A stretch of DNA of 64,000 bases. Origin: Lepturacanthus savala. Taxonomy: Eukaryota > Chordata > Actinopteri > Scombriformes > Trichiuridae. Below are positions 44,593 to 54,404 of this stretch, one piece after another (within the stretch, counting starts at the first letter, position 1; each line of letters starts with the position of its first letter). Both the position numbers and the translations under genes were made by a program. A model generated the notes under the pieces. The model searched no databases. It saw nothing but the letters and a program-made list of their open reading frames with translations, and was not told the origin of the DNA. Location of the stretch: positions 12,843,356 to 12,907,355 of the forward strand of contig CM060470.1 in the NCBI GenBank assembly GCA_030544235.1. The letters run 5' to 3'.

Positions 44593-46410
44593 AGTGTACT
44601 GCTCAAAGCGGGCAGTTGGAAGTTTTCTTCGACACTATTTTTGCATGATTGTATGTATAAAAAAACTTGTTTATACTGCAAGTGTGTCCACATAATTGTG
44701 TGGTTTACTCCATGCAAGTGCGCTACATGTTCCATACATTTGTTAAAAATGAGGTCACCCAGAAGTGCATTATTTCTATCCACCATCTGTGCCCACTTAT
44801 TAAAGGAAAACCCGAGTCAGACCATGAAGAGTTGACCCTGTAACATTCATTAAAAAAAAAGAAAAAAACAGCAGCATTGGTGAGCTTACAGTGAAAGAAC
44901 AGGGAAATAAAGTTTGCAAATAGCAAAAAGCGGACAGCTATTTCCCCCAGATGGCTAAGAAGCTAAGCTAAAATGTTAGCCAATATGTTAGTTTTAACGG
45001 ATTTGATCAAATTGATTATATTGTTCAGGACCCAGACGATGCATCAGTGCTGGTATCGGAAAATTTTATACGATACCCGTCCCTCCTCCTTATCTGTTGA
45101 TATGTGTCCAAGCATGCGGATATCAGTGTATGCATGACCCAGATGCAAATATGCATGTGACTGCATGCAGGTATAAGGTGGGGGCGACAGGTTGCAGGCA
45201 CACATAGACATATGTCCCTTAGCAGGCCTCCCTCTCCCTGATGTTTGCTCGGAGATGAAGATCACAAAGTGACTCTGCCGGCTGTGAAGAGCAGGATAAA
45301 GCCCCTTCACACCTTGACTACACACAACAGGCAAGTGCTGAAAGGACGCAGACCGCGGGTTGTGTACACACACACACACAGAATAGGCAATAATACAAGC
45401 AGCTGTCAGATCATCATTTCACCGGTGAAGTCAACATTTAATCCATTCTTTTAACTTTGTTGGTAACCTGGAGTGTTACAGGCCAGAGTTGGCACTTTAA
45501 ATTCGAGATCTACGCTGTCATTGTGGAGCTGAAGCATAAAGGGAAAAGACCGAAGCAAACTGACCTCATTTCACATCATAAGAAAGGTTTGTTTTTGATA
45601 TTCTTGCATCTCTGTGTTCTGTCCAAGAAGATTCATCTCATTTAATAATGTATTTGCCCCTTCAGTCTGAGATTTTTGGGCATGTTTCGCTTGCTGTCAC
45701 TGCCAACATATTTTTTAATGCTGAAGTAGCTCATTGGCATTGTCAGAAAAGCCTCAATTTGATTTGAATTGCTCCTCACCACGAGTATATCCTACTGCTG
45801 GAAAGTGGGTGGAAAGAGTTTGTTTTCCTTCTTTATGTCTCAACCACTCCATCACTTATTGAGTGCTTTTGCTCTTCTTGTGATATTGTTATATCTGTTT
45901 TTTTATTGTTGCCACAGCATTTATTTTTTGTGGTTTTTGCATTTTTTCAGTTTCTACTGCAGCACTGTGCATCGCCAACATTTTCTACTGTTTTCAAGGC
46001 TGTGTACTTGTTTTTGTCTCGATCAAAACTTTGGTTATACAATAATATGAATCACATACACAAAAAGAACAGCAGTCATATGTGACTCATCAATATGGAC
46101 AAACCTGTCCATGGCAGGCAGTTTACTCACTGTGTTTTCATATTACACACAAATAGGCACATTTTGAGTGAAAACATTGGGTTTCACAGACGATGGTGCG
46201 TATCGTATGTCAAGAAGAAGCTATGTGATTATGTGTTGAGTGAAACTATTAGTATGTTGTTTCTCTTTAAAGAGCTACTTGGTTCTGGGTAAGAGGAAAA
46301 TGTGATGTGTTAACATTGATTTGAAAACCCTTCGTCCTGCCAGTGTCCATCTTTTTTACTGTGAAGCTATAGACTATTGGTAATCATTTCTGAATAATCT
46401 ATTCCTCCTC
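44590..46410. other. Noncoding stretch, no gene seen
   Basis: It contains an A-rich run (44851-44868), a CA run (about 45366-45381) and T-rich DNA at 45890-45960. A 111-codon minus frame at 45044-45379 is unstructured. No gene was found. Confidence 0.55.
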
Positions 46411-46415
46411 TCCCT

Positions 46416-46459
46416 GGTGATTATACTATATATATATATATACTATATATATAATCACC
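46416..46459. repeat. 44-bp near-perfect palindrome with a TA core
   Basis: GGTGATTAT (46416-46424) and ATAATCACC (46451-46459) are exact reverse complements around a TA-rich core (ACTATATATATATATATACT). The whole could extrude as a cruciform. Confidence 0.9.
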
Positions 46460-46477
46460 TACTTCACTCAGACACTG

Positions 46478-46505
46478 TTGTGTGTGTGTGTGTGTACACA
46501 CACAT
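46478..46505. repeat. (GT)n-(AC)n self-complementary microsatellite
   Basis: A GT run turns directly into ACACACACATAC, so the two halves pair with each other. Confidence 0.9.
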
Positions 46506-47285
46506 ACCCCCCAACTCCAGGTGATGAACTCACACATCTGTTTTCTAATTCGGAGTCTCCTGGGAGATCCTGCAGGGGCTAATGGTCCAGTGATGCTGCT
46601 GATGGTCTGATAGCGACCCAAAAACCCAACTGACCTTTAAGAGGAAAATAAGCCCGCCACCATTAGCTCCCATTGATTTTTATTGATCCCCCCATTGATT
46701 GTTATCATGGTTCTTAACAGGCTGGGCACTAACTTGCAGTGTTTTAGCTCAGCCAAGCTTGAATCCTCCATCTCCCTTAGAGCCAGGTTAGTGCTAACGC
46801 GGCTGGTTGTCATCACTGCAGGGGAGATTTAGTCGGTGTAACACTAGACTAAGTAGGAGACGGTCCAAAATCAAAGGAAAGGTTAGATGTGCTGTGATAA
46901 AGCTGATCCTAAGTGTTGTAAGTGCAGTTGTTGCTGACCTCGGATTCCTGAGAAAGAGAATGTGATACTGAGATTGGGTGATAGTGGCCAATTGTGATTA
47001 ACTGTAAGTGTCAGCGGTCTGTTATTCAGGAGAAAATGTGGAGAAAGAGATAAAGTAAAGTATTCCCTTAGGAAGGCAAATGACAGAGCCAATAAAGGTT
47101 TTTGTTGGATAAGAGATCGGCATACAGGACATCCTGGTGTCTCAGTGGTCCTATGTCCTTGGTGTCTTTTTCTATTGTCACGTTATCCAGAGAAAGTTGT
47201 CACGACTGGTCATAATTTCCATTTTAGGTGTCTTTATCCCATCAGCATGGATGTGTATATGATGTTCCAGGTGCGTGTGTGTGTG
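46506..47285. other. Noncoding stretch, no gene seen
   Basis: No gene. The 60-78 codon frames on the minus strand have no domain. Confidence 0.55.
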
Positions 47286-47288
47286 CAC

Positions 47289-47336
47289 AGTACCAAAGTG
47301 TGTCCAAACATTTGACTGGTACTGTATATGTAAACA
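47289..47336. mobile_element. Tc1-type terminal inverted repeat, isolated remnant
   Basis: Reverse complement reads ACATATACAGTACCAGTCAA then ATGTTTGGACACACTTTGGT, the end sequence of a fish Tc1-like element (TACAGTACCAGTCAAAAGTTTGGACACAC). No body was found on either side. It is next to a GTGCGTGTGTGTGTGCAC run at 47271-47287. Confidence 0.6.
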
Positions 47337-47339
47337 GGT

Positions 47340-47935
47340 GTGTGCAGGGATAACACCGCAGCTTATGGCTCCAGCAGACTGCTTTAAGAGAAGGTCGGTT
47401 ATATATGGAGCCACAATGGTTTTGCTGCTGCAAAAGGGCCTCTCCCAACCCGGCTACACTTCCTAACTCTGACGTAGTTTAACCTAGTTAAGGCTTTGTT
47501 CCCTTTGGTTGTAAACTTCAGTATTTTTCACCCTGGATCCTATTTTGTCCTTCATTTTGTGTCCAAGTGACTAAAGGCTGACTTTTTTTGTAAACTGGTC
47601 CTGTATTAAGCAAGAATGCCTCAACCATCAGCTGAAAATCGGCTGCAATAAAAATCCTTTGGAACGGTTGCACCCCCTTCAAAGTACGTCTTCTGAACAT
47701 AATTTTGCCACAGACAGGGTCATATTGTTATTAAAATATGTGTCTGTCGTTGAAAGAAATGTTAAACACAGGAACTAGCAACATTATGGCTAATTGCATT
47801 GCACATGCCCTTACACACACACACACATAGAAATCAATGTGACATTTGTGGTTTAATAGACTGGAGAGTTGATTGCAAATACCCCATTGATATTAACCCC
47901 AGTAGCTAAAATAGCAAGCATGCCAACACTAACAT
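47340..47935. other. Noncoding stretch, no gene seen
   Basis: A short CA run at about 47814-47827. No gene was found. Confidence 0.55.
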
Positions 47936-47939
47936 GGTG

Positions 47940-48060
47940 TTACTGGAGTTATTAACTGTAATGTACCGAATTTCAAATTGTAATCCCTCGCATTACCCGT
48001 TGTTTAAATGTATTACTGTAATGTTACAAAATAATCTGTTAACTGCCCAACACTAGTCAA
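47940..48060. repeat. Possible interspersed repeat end
   Basis: TTATTAACTGTAATGTACCG, ATTACTGTAATGTTACAAAA and TTAACTGCCCAACACTAG resemble the end of a widespread fish repeat (GTAATGTTACnnn...TGCCCAACACTG). Only one end is readable. Confidence 0.5.
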
Positions 48061-48960
48061 CAATCGTATTAAAACTAACAGCTGCTTTTGTGAGTTGCTC
48101 TTTTCTCAGAAACACAAGTTCATTAATTGATTCCACATTTTGCTCACTCGTTATTGTGAATGAAACTCAACACGTCTTGCAGAACTGTCTCCCAGCCTTC
48201 TGTTTACTGGTAGGCTTTTAATGTGAAGGAAGTGTTGAGTTTCACTGACAACAGTTTACCATCAATCAAAAAACAATGGCCGAGTGAAAAGAGTGGCATT
48301 CATTATAAATGGAATGAATCTAGTATTTTGTGAAAAGAGCAACGCAGAGCAGCAGAGTGGGCCAGTTTGACGTTTCGGACAACGTTTGAAGGCTATTTTT
48401 TGAAACTTCAGTTTGGTTTCAAATGAGCCAAAACATCACTCTCTCCTCTGCCTCTGCAGAAACAAAGTGCGGCCAACACAAATATAGTGTCAAATAGTAC
48501 GAAAATGGAAAAAAAAGTAAAAAAACAAATTCACGTTTGGAAAGTAGAAAGTAAATATTTGGCCCCTTGAGAACAGATGAATCATGAAAGGGTCAGAGTG
48601 CATTCGAGCTACGTGAATGTGAATACTCCTGCTTTATCTTTTTTTTTTTTCTTCATTCAGTCACACTCCCAGGCGCTATTCCCTTGTGTGTGTATATTGT
48701 AAGCTATCACGTCAGCCGGATTTACACCTTGTCATCCATGTATGACAAAATATGTGTGAACAAATCATAGGCCTATTATCGGGGTGCTCTCGTTGATCAT
48801 GATGAATAATTGAAAACAACTCTCAGCGGCTGGCCAAAAGAGACATGTCCATGTGGGGGACAGCAGGGAGAGGAGCCTCAAACACATACACGCGGATGTA
48901 ATAGAATAAACAGGCAAGAAATGTATGGCGATCCTTCTCCCAAAACTGAGAGGTCTTGCT
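48061..48960. other. Noncoding stretch, no gene seen
   Basis: A T run at about 48640-48651. No gene or recognised transposon. Confidence 0.55.
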
Positions 48961-48967
48961 GCACATT

Positions 48968-49300
48968 TCATCTTCTTTCCCTCTTTTTTAAATTCCTCCT
49001 GGCATCGCTTCTCTCCCCCTTGTCTTTCTTCTTCATCCCTCCATCTCCAAACTCGGCGACCCAGAGCCGAGCAAACAGCCCGGCAGAGGGGGGCGGAGGG
49101 TGGGAGGGAAAAAGAGGCAGGGAGGGAAAAGAAGGAATCAAATGTTGGAACGGACGAGGTTGGGAAAAGAAAAAGGGAAAAAAAAAAAGCAAAAACACAG
49201 GCATCCTCCTCCTGCCAGACTCGGCGTTCAATTAAAAAAATGGAGAAAGGTGGAGATGGTAGAGGAGGAGGGGTCAAAGAGAAAGGAAAACAGTATTGAT
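48968..49300. repeat. Pyrimidine-rich to purine-rich strand switch
   Basis: About 48968-49050 is C/T-rich on the + strand; about 49085-49300 is G/A-rich (AGAGGCAGGGAGGGAAAAGA). Four overlapping frames of 67-170 codons on both strands are explained by this composition and share no domain, so none is called. Confidence 0.8.
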
Positions 49301-49374
49301 TGACACTTGGGGAGTTAATCCCCTATGGCTCATGAAGAGAGGAAGGAGCCTCACACAGCAGGGATCAGTGACAG

Positions 49375-49450
49375 GGAGGAGGAGACAGGAGGAGTGAGAG
49401 TGGAGAAGAGATAGAGATGGAGGAGAAGGAGAAGGAGGGGATGAGGGAAG
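49375..49450. repeat. Purine tract, (GGA)n-rich
   Basis: An almost pure purine + strand, for example GAGGAGACAGGAGGAGTGAG and ATGGAGGAGAAGGAGAAGGA. Confidence 0.9.
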
Positions 49451-51440
49451 TTTCTTTGAAAGGACAGCTGGTGTGTTAGAAACGCAAGCTCATACTGGGT
49501 GGATATACAGAGTACATATTTCAGTTATTAAATGCTGTTCACATATTTACAGAGTGCAACATTTAGGTGATGAGGGAACCATCACTAACTGTCCAACAAC
49601 ACAATACTTTGCTGAGCGGCCATTAATATTTGCTAAAACTAGAAAGATGCTTCCTTTCACCAAGGTGCATAGGGCTACATGCCAACGTAGCCCAAAGGCG
49701 GCCATATTGGGACAGTACAGCTCTGGTTGTATTCTGGTACTCTGGCTGCAAAGAAGTGAGTGATGTGCACAAACAAAAATACCAATTTCCCAAAACGGTT
49801 TGGTTTGTTATTAGCGTAGCTATGATACGGGATGATTGGATATGTTGAACATGCAGCTTTTCACATTATGGTTATATTTGTGTTGGCCACATTTTGTTTC
49901 TATAGAGTCAGAGGGGAGAGTGATGTTTTTGCTCATTTGAAACCAAACTGAGGTTTTAAAAAAAAAATCTTTCAAATGTTCTCTGAAGATCAGGTTTGTG
50001 TGTGAGTGTGTGTGTCTAGGGTTGGGGCTTTGGATGGGGTTGGATGGAATGGTGGTTGTTTTCAAAACATGTAAAGTACAAGTACAGTTTTATGTATAAA
50101 AAGTTCTTTAAAAATAACATTTTTATGATATTTCTGCTTTTTCTTATGTGAAGATACTGCTACTATGATTGTGTGTATAACTATTGCTTAAAATATACTG
50201 TATGTATACAATTACTTTAATATGAATGTCCACTATTATAATAATTCATAATTATTATTTAATTATAGTATGTGTTGACATAACTGGTTGAAAATTGAGT
50301 AAGTTCTGTTTTTTAATTATATATCACTATAGGCATATCCTTTACAGTCTTTATGTACCTCATGTCTGTTTCCATTGCACTTTGGCATTTTTCTTTATCA
50401 AAAAAACAATGTTTCCACCTTAGGCAAGCATGGTGTTTGGCATCATTTGGGGGATTTTCCCTAATTGTCGAGGATCGCACTGCAACATGTGAAGGTCAGA
50501 TGTGTTTTTAATGGGCGTTTGTTATGGGAACAACAAAGTCACCACAAATATCTGCACATTCTGTTTAATGTCTAATGCCTAAATGTTCACTGACCTCACA
50601 TTTAAAACCTTCTTATTCACCCCACAGTAGGGTTTTCCCGAACACATCAAGATCCAACTTGTGTCCTTGGGAATTCATACTTTAAATCTTCATGAACAGA
50701 ATCGCACAGAAATTTGCACAAAGGGATAGTGTTGTTCTTGGTTACATCACTAAGTAAAACTAAATGACATGTAGCCTGAAGTCTATAATCATAACAGTTG
50801 TGGTTTTGGCTGTCCTCTGCCATCACTGCTGATTAATGCCAAATGCATTAATACATGTCCACTCCAAATGCATTTAAGTTAGTGGCATCCTCTATACGAT
50901 TGGTGGAAAAAGAACACTTCCAAGATTTTGCACTCAACATAACTAAATGTGGACTAAGAATTGGGATGGGAAGGATACTTAGGCTTTGACAGATGTTACT
51001 TATGTCCACAAGAGCACAATTACACACAAGAAAGCAGATTAGGAAAGGCCTTTGTGTCCACTTTTTGACACTTAACTGATGGTCCACCTGTCTGCACACC
51101 TGTTCCCCATTACCCCAACAGAGTATGTGCTTGCCCTCCAGTCCTTTTGTTTCTTGTGTCTGCCTTCCTCACGTTTGCTATTCTGATGTTTGCCTGTGGT
51201 ATGGTTACCAGCCTTAATTCTGCCTTCAGTGTATTTACCTTTCTACCCCTGGTTTTGAGTCCGCTTGTGGATCAAAAGGAAGATTTACCTGATCCAGAAC
51301 ACCATCATATAGCCCCTTCTTGTTGTCTCCACTATTCTCAAATCATCTGAAGGAGTGGGCAGTTTTACTAAACCTGACCTCGGAATCCTTAAAGAATTTG
51401 CTCAACTCCCAGCAAACAAAGCAGTTTACCCTGTTTTACA
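49451..51440. other. Noncoding stretch, no gene seen
   Basis: An A10 run near 49960, a GTGTGTGAGTGTGTGTGTC run at about 49997-50014, and AT-rich sequence at 50090-50310. No supported gene. The 67-96 codon frames have no domain. Confidence 0.5.
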
Positions 51441-51442
51441 GC

Positions 51443-52090
51443 CTTCACACCAGGGGTGTCCAACTCAATTTCATCTCAGGCCATGTGAGCCTTATGGTTT
51501 CCCTCAAAAGGCCAATTGTAAAGATATATATGTTATATTAGATAATTGCCTCTCCACTCATAATAATGCTGGTGATAATTTGCTAAGAGAACAGAATTTA
51601 AAACTTTGCTGATGCAGATATAACGTTATATTGTTGTTAGCATCTAATTATTATAAATGCTGCAGCAAAACATTGAAAGTCATCACAGATATCGAGAGAC
51701 TCATACAAGAATATGTTGATAACCACTATTAACAATTTTATTTTTTTTAATGGATCTTCAAAGGTAGGAATCTATGCTTTTGTGTTGCTATGCTAAATAT
51801 TAAAGAACAGAAAGTACAAGAAAGTAATGACAGATGTGCTTCAGCAAAGGAAAATAAGGAAAAATTCAAACGTTCCTGTTTTTAAACAACCTTCGTGGCA
51901 AATTGAGAAAAGATTTTGGAGTTAACAAAGTCGTACAAAGACAACCTGACCAGCGTGTCTCTGTTAAGTTCTAAAATTTGTTTGCTTTCCCATCTCTCAA
52001 TAAATCACACAAGTCTGTGCAAGGCCACAGCAAATGAGGTGCCAGGCCACGTTGCCCACGGACCTTCAGTTTGACACATATGCTTCACAC
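51443..52090. mobile_element. hAT-like non-autonomous element, 632 bp, with 8-bp target duplication
   Basis: The element body is 51451-52082. The 8 bp before it (CTTCACAC, 51443-51450) are repeated exactly after it (52083-52090). Its left end is CAGGGGTGTCCAACTC and its right end, reverse-complemented, is CATATGTGTCAAACTG. They share CA...GTGTC-AACT, an inverted repeat of about 16 bp with mismatches. An 8-bp duplication and a CAGGGGTGTC start fit the hAT superfamily. The interior shows no transposase frame; 51720-52020 is AT-rich, and the right part carries GGCCACGTTGCCCACGG, typical of the common fish CAGGGGTGTC-ended repeat. Non-autonomous. Confidence 0.85.
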
Positions 52091-52685
52091 CATCTTCCTG
52101 TCATGTGCCTAGTAATGGCAAGACCAATGCTCTGACCCACTATTCTGCAATGTGAGAACAGACCAACATTAGCCCTTTCTGACAACTCAAACTTTTGACG
52201 AAACGCAATATGATGTCACCCGTCTGCATTGACCAATCATATATGATTACACATATACAGATGTCTGTGGATTGCTCTGTAATATAAGATCAAATACTTG
52301 CTGCTGTAGTGACCTAACAGAGGTGTTAGTAATACACTCTGCTATCTCTATTGCCACCTGCTAGCCACAGAGATCAGACCCTTTGTTTGTATTTGAGACC
52401 TGTCTATTTTTTTTTTTCAAATTTTTACTTGCCTTTCTTCAGCCTTTTGATGATGTTGCCTCCACTGACTGTCAATGTGTTGCTATCCTGATTCAGCTAT
52501 TGTCATGGGCTTTGTTTTTTTTTCTTACTGGTCCTTTTCATCAAATCTGTTTGTGAGTCCAACCTCAGAGCCAAAGAACAATGATAGTGTAATAGTGTAC
52601 ATCCAATTTTTTTCAAAAATAGAAACCTTGTAACCTCATATATATATCCTCAGAGCACTAAACCTCGCCTCCACCCGCCCAGTCG
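52091..52685. other. Noncoding stretch, no gene seen
   Basis: T runs at about 52408-52417 and 52515-52523. No gene was found. Confidence 0.55.
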
Positions 52686-52689
52686 CGCT

Positions 52690-52965
52690 ACACAGGCATG
52701 CTCTCATTGATACACAAAACACCAGGACCCCCCGTGGCCTCTATAGACGCCGTTTCATAGAGCATCTCCTGCTAAGCTGCAGGTCGATCTTAAGCCAACA
52801 TGCACCATTAACGATGCCATACTGGCCTTTGTGGAAGCTCCAGGTGGGGGGCACATCCTGCTGGTGCTTTAGCCTGACATGCATCACGGCTGGGAGAGCC
52901 AGGGGTGGACCGCGGTTTATAGTGCTTCTCACAGAAGGGCTTTATGACTTAGAGAGCCTTAATGA
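52690..52965. other. Repeat-free complex block, candidate conserved noncoding element
   Basis: About 275 bp of balanced composition with ordered words (AGCTGCAGGTCGATCTTAAG, TTGTGGAAGCTCCAGGTGG, ATGACTTAGAGAGCCTTAAT). The 92-codon + frame and the 63-codon - frame overlap and have no domain. Candidate regulatory or conserved sequence; not proven. Confidence 0.35.
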
Positions 52966-52969
52966 GGTG

Positions 52970-54335
52970 GAGCAAGTTAATATTTTAACACTCGTAGCTA
53001 TTGTTGAGCCATATGCCAGTGTGGTCCTGTCTATGACACCTTACTGTGAGGACAGACAGGGAAAGAATAAAATGAGAATCTGGGAAAAGTAGAAGAGATT
53101 GAGAACCTTTAGACGGGTTTCCCGATTACAATCAAGGGCCGTGCATTCAAGTGGGGGCGGGGGCATGCAGAGAATATATACCACAATATCCTGATAACGT
53201 ATAAATAAAGGTAAACTTCCATGCAACATCATTACTTTTCCAAAACTTTGAATTTTTTTTCCACACATCAAACTATAAATCACATTATCTGCAGCCTTAA
53301 ACACACATTCAGCTGCCTTACTACAATTGTAATAATACATAAACGTTGCATGAAGCTAACAGCTAATTCTGCACTCTGAGCGGGAGGTTTCTCTTTTGGG
53401 ACAATAAACAATTACTTCTGAAATTTGTGCAGATAAAAACACAAAAAGTGCAAACTTCTCTCTGGTGACACTGTTTGGCAACCCATTCATACCTGTATCT
53501 ATCACATATGTTTGAATTCATGTGCATTCCTTAACAAGCTAGGCTACAAACAGGGATCAATCGGTGACCCTTTGATTACTTTAAAACCTTGGTATGAAAT
53601 ATACATTGCAATATACATTGCATTATATCCCTGTCATTCCTCTACAAGCATGTAGATGCGGTTGGCTCTTTCCTGATTCACTACTTTGCAAATGAAACAG
53701 TTATAGCCATATCTGGAGCCTTACAGGCAAGTAGCAAAGGGGGCTGATGCTCCAAAACATATTGCTTTAAAAAAAAGGCCAATAAATTAATACAAATTTC
53801 ATTTGTTGAAATCTACATTTAAAGGACAGGGACCCGCAATACTGTAGGGTGCAGTAAAAGATGGATCAAGAACACTAAATCATGTAACAACAAGAAGAAA
53901 ACGTCTTCGTGGGATTCTAGATATCAGCTTTGATGATTTGGGACAGACACACAAAACACTTCAGGGGAGGGAAAGGGATGAGAAGAAAGGCGGTGAAAGA
54001 AAGGGGGGAGAAACCCTTTACATCTGGAAAAGACTCTGACAGGAAGCCACCCATCTGTGGCCAAACAGCTGGGGGCCAGACAGAGTGGACCCTGTCAGCA
54101 GGCAAGTGCCTATATGTGTGTTGGCTTGTGGTGAGCAGGTGGGGGGGGGGTGGTGGAAGAAAAGGCTAAGTCACTGGTCTGGAACGCTGGATGTCACAAG
54201 ATGTCTTCACGGCACCAAACTATCTGGGACAGGACGTTTTGGGGTGGGAACAGACAATTAAGCTGTTGGAACAACTGTCCTCACGGCTCTGCACAACCGG
54301 CACAGCTCTGACAGGTCCCACAGCCCCCCCCCGCC
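52970..54335. other. Noncoding stretch, no gene seen
   Basis: It contains a T run at 53253-53260, an A run near 53769-53776, a G10 run at about 54142-54151 and a C run near 54325-54332. No gene was found. Confidence 0.5.
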
Positions 54336-54367
54336 GCTAATGCCTCAGTGTTTTCATTTCCCCGCAG

Positions 54368-54401
54368 CATCTGTCGGAGATTATCCCTCACTGCACCTGA
54401 G
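54368..54401 (+). other. Possible 34-bp exon (weak)
   Basis: A good 3' splice-site pattern, TTTTCATTTCCCCGCAG, ends at 54367, and a consensus 5' splice site, GAG then GTATGTG, begins at 54402. The 34 bp between have two open phases (SVGDYPSLHLR and ICRRLSLTAPE). Length, isolation and the lack of neighbouring exons make chance likely. Listed only because both splice signals are strong and close together. Confidence 0.2.
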
Positions 54402-54404
54402 GTA

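Noticed and set aside
47289..47336. Tc1 end as a full transposon
   Set aside because: Only one inverted repeat is readable. No partner end or transposase sequence lies within the adjoining kilobase, so it is reported as a remnant.
48765..49303. Four overlapping frames of 67-170 codons on both strands
   Set aside because: All come from a pyrimidine-to-purine strand switch. The peptides are S/P/F-rich or K/R/E/G-rich low-complexity sequence.
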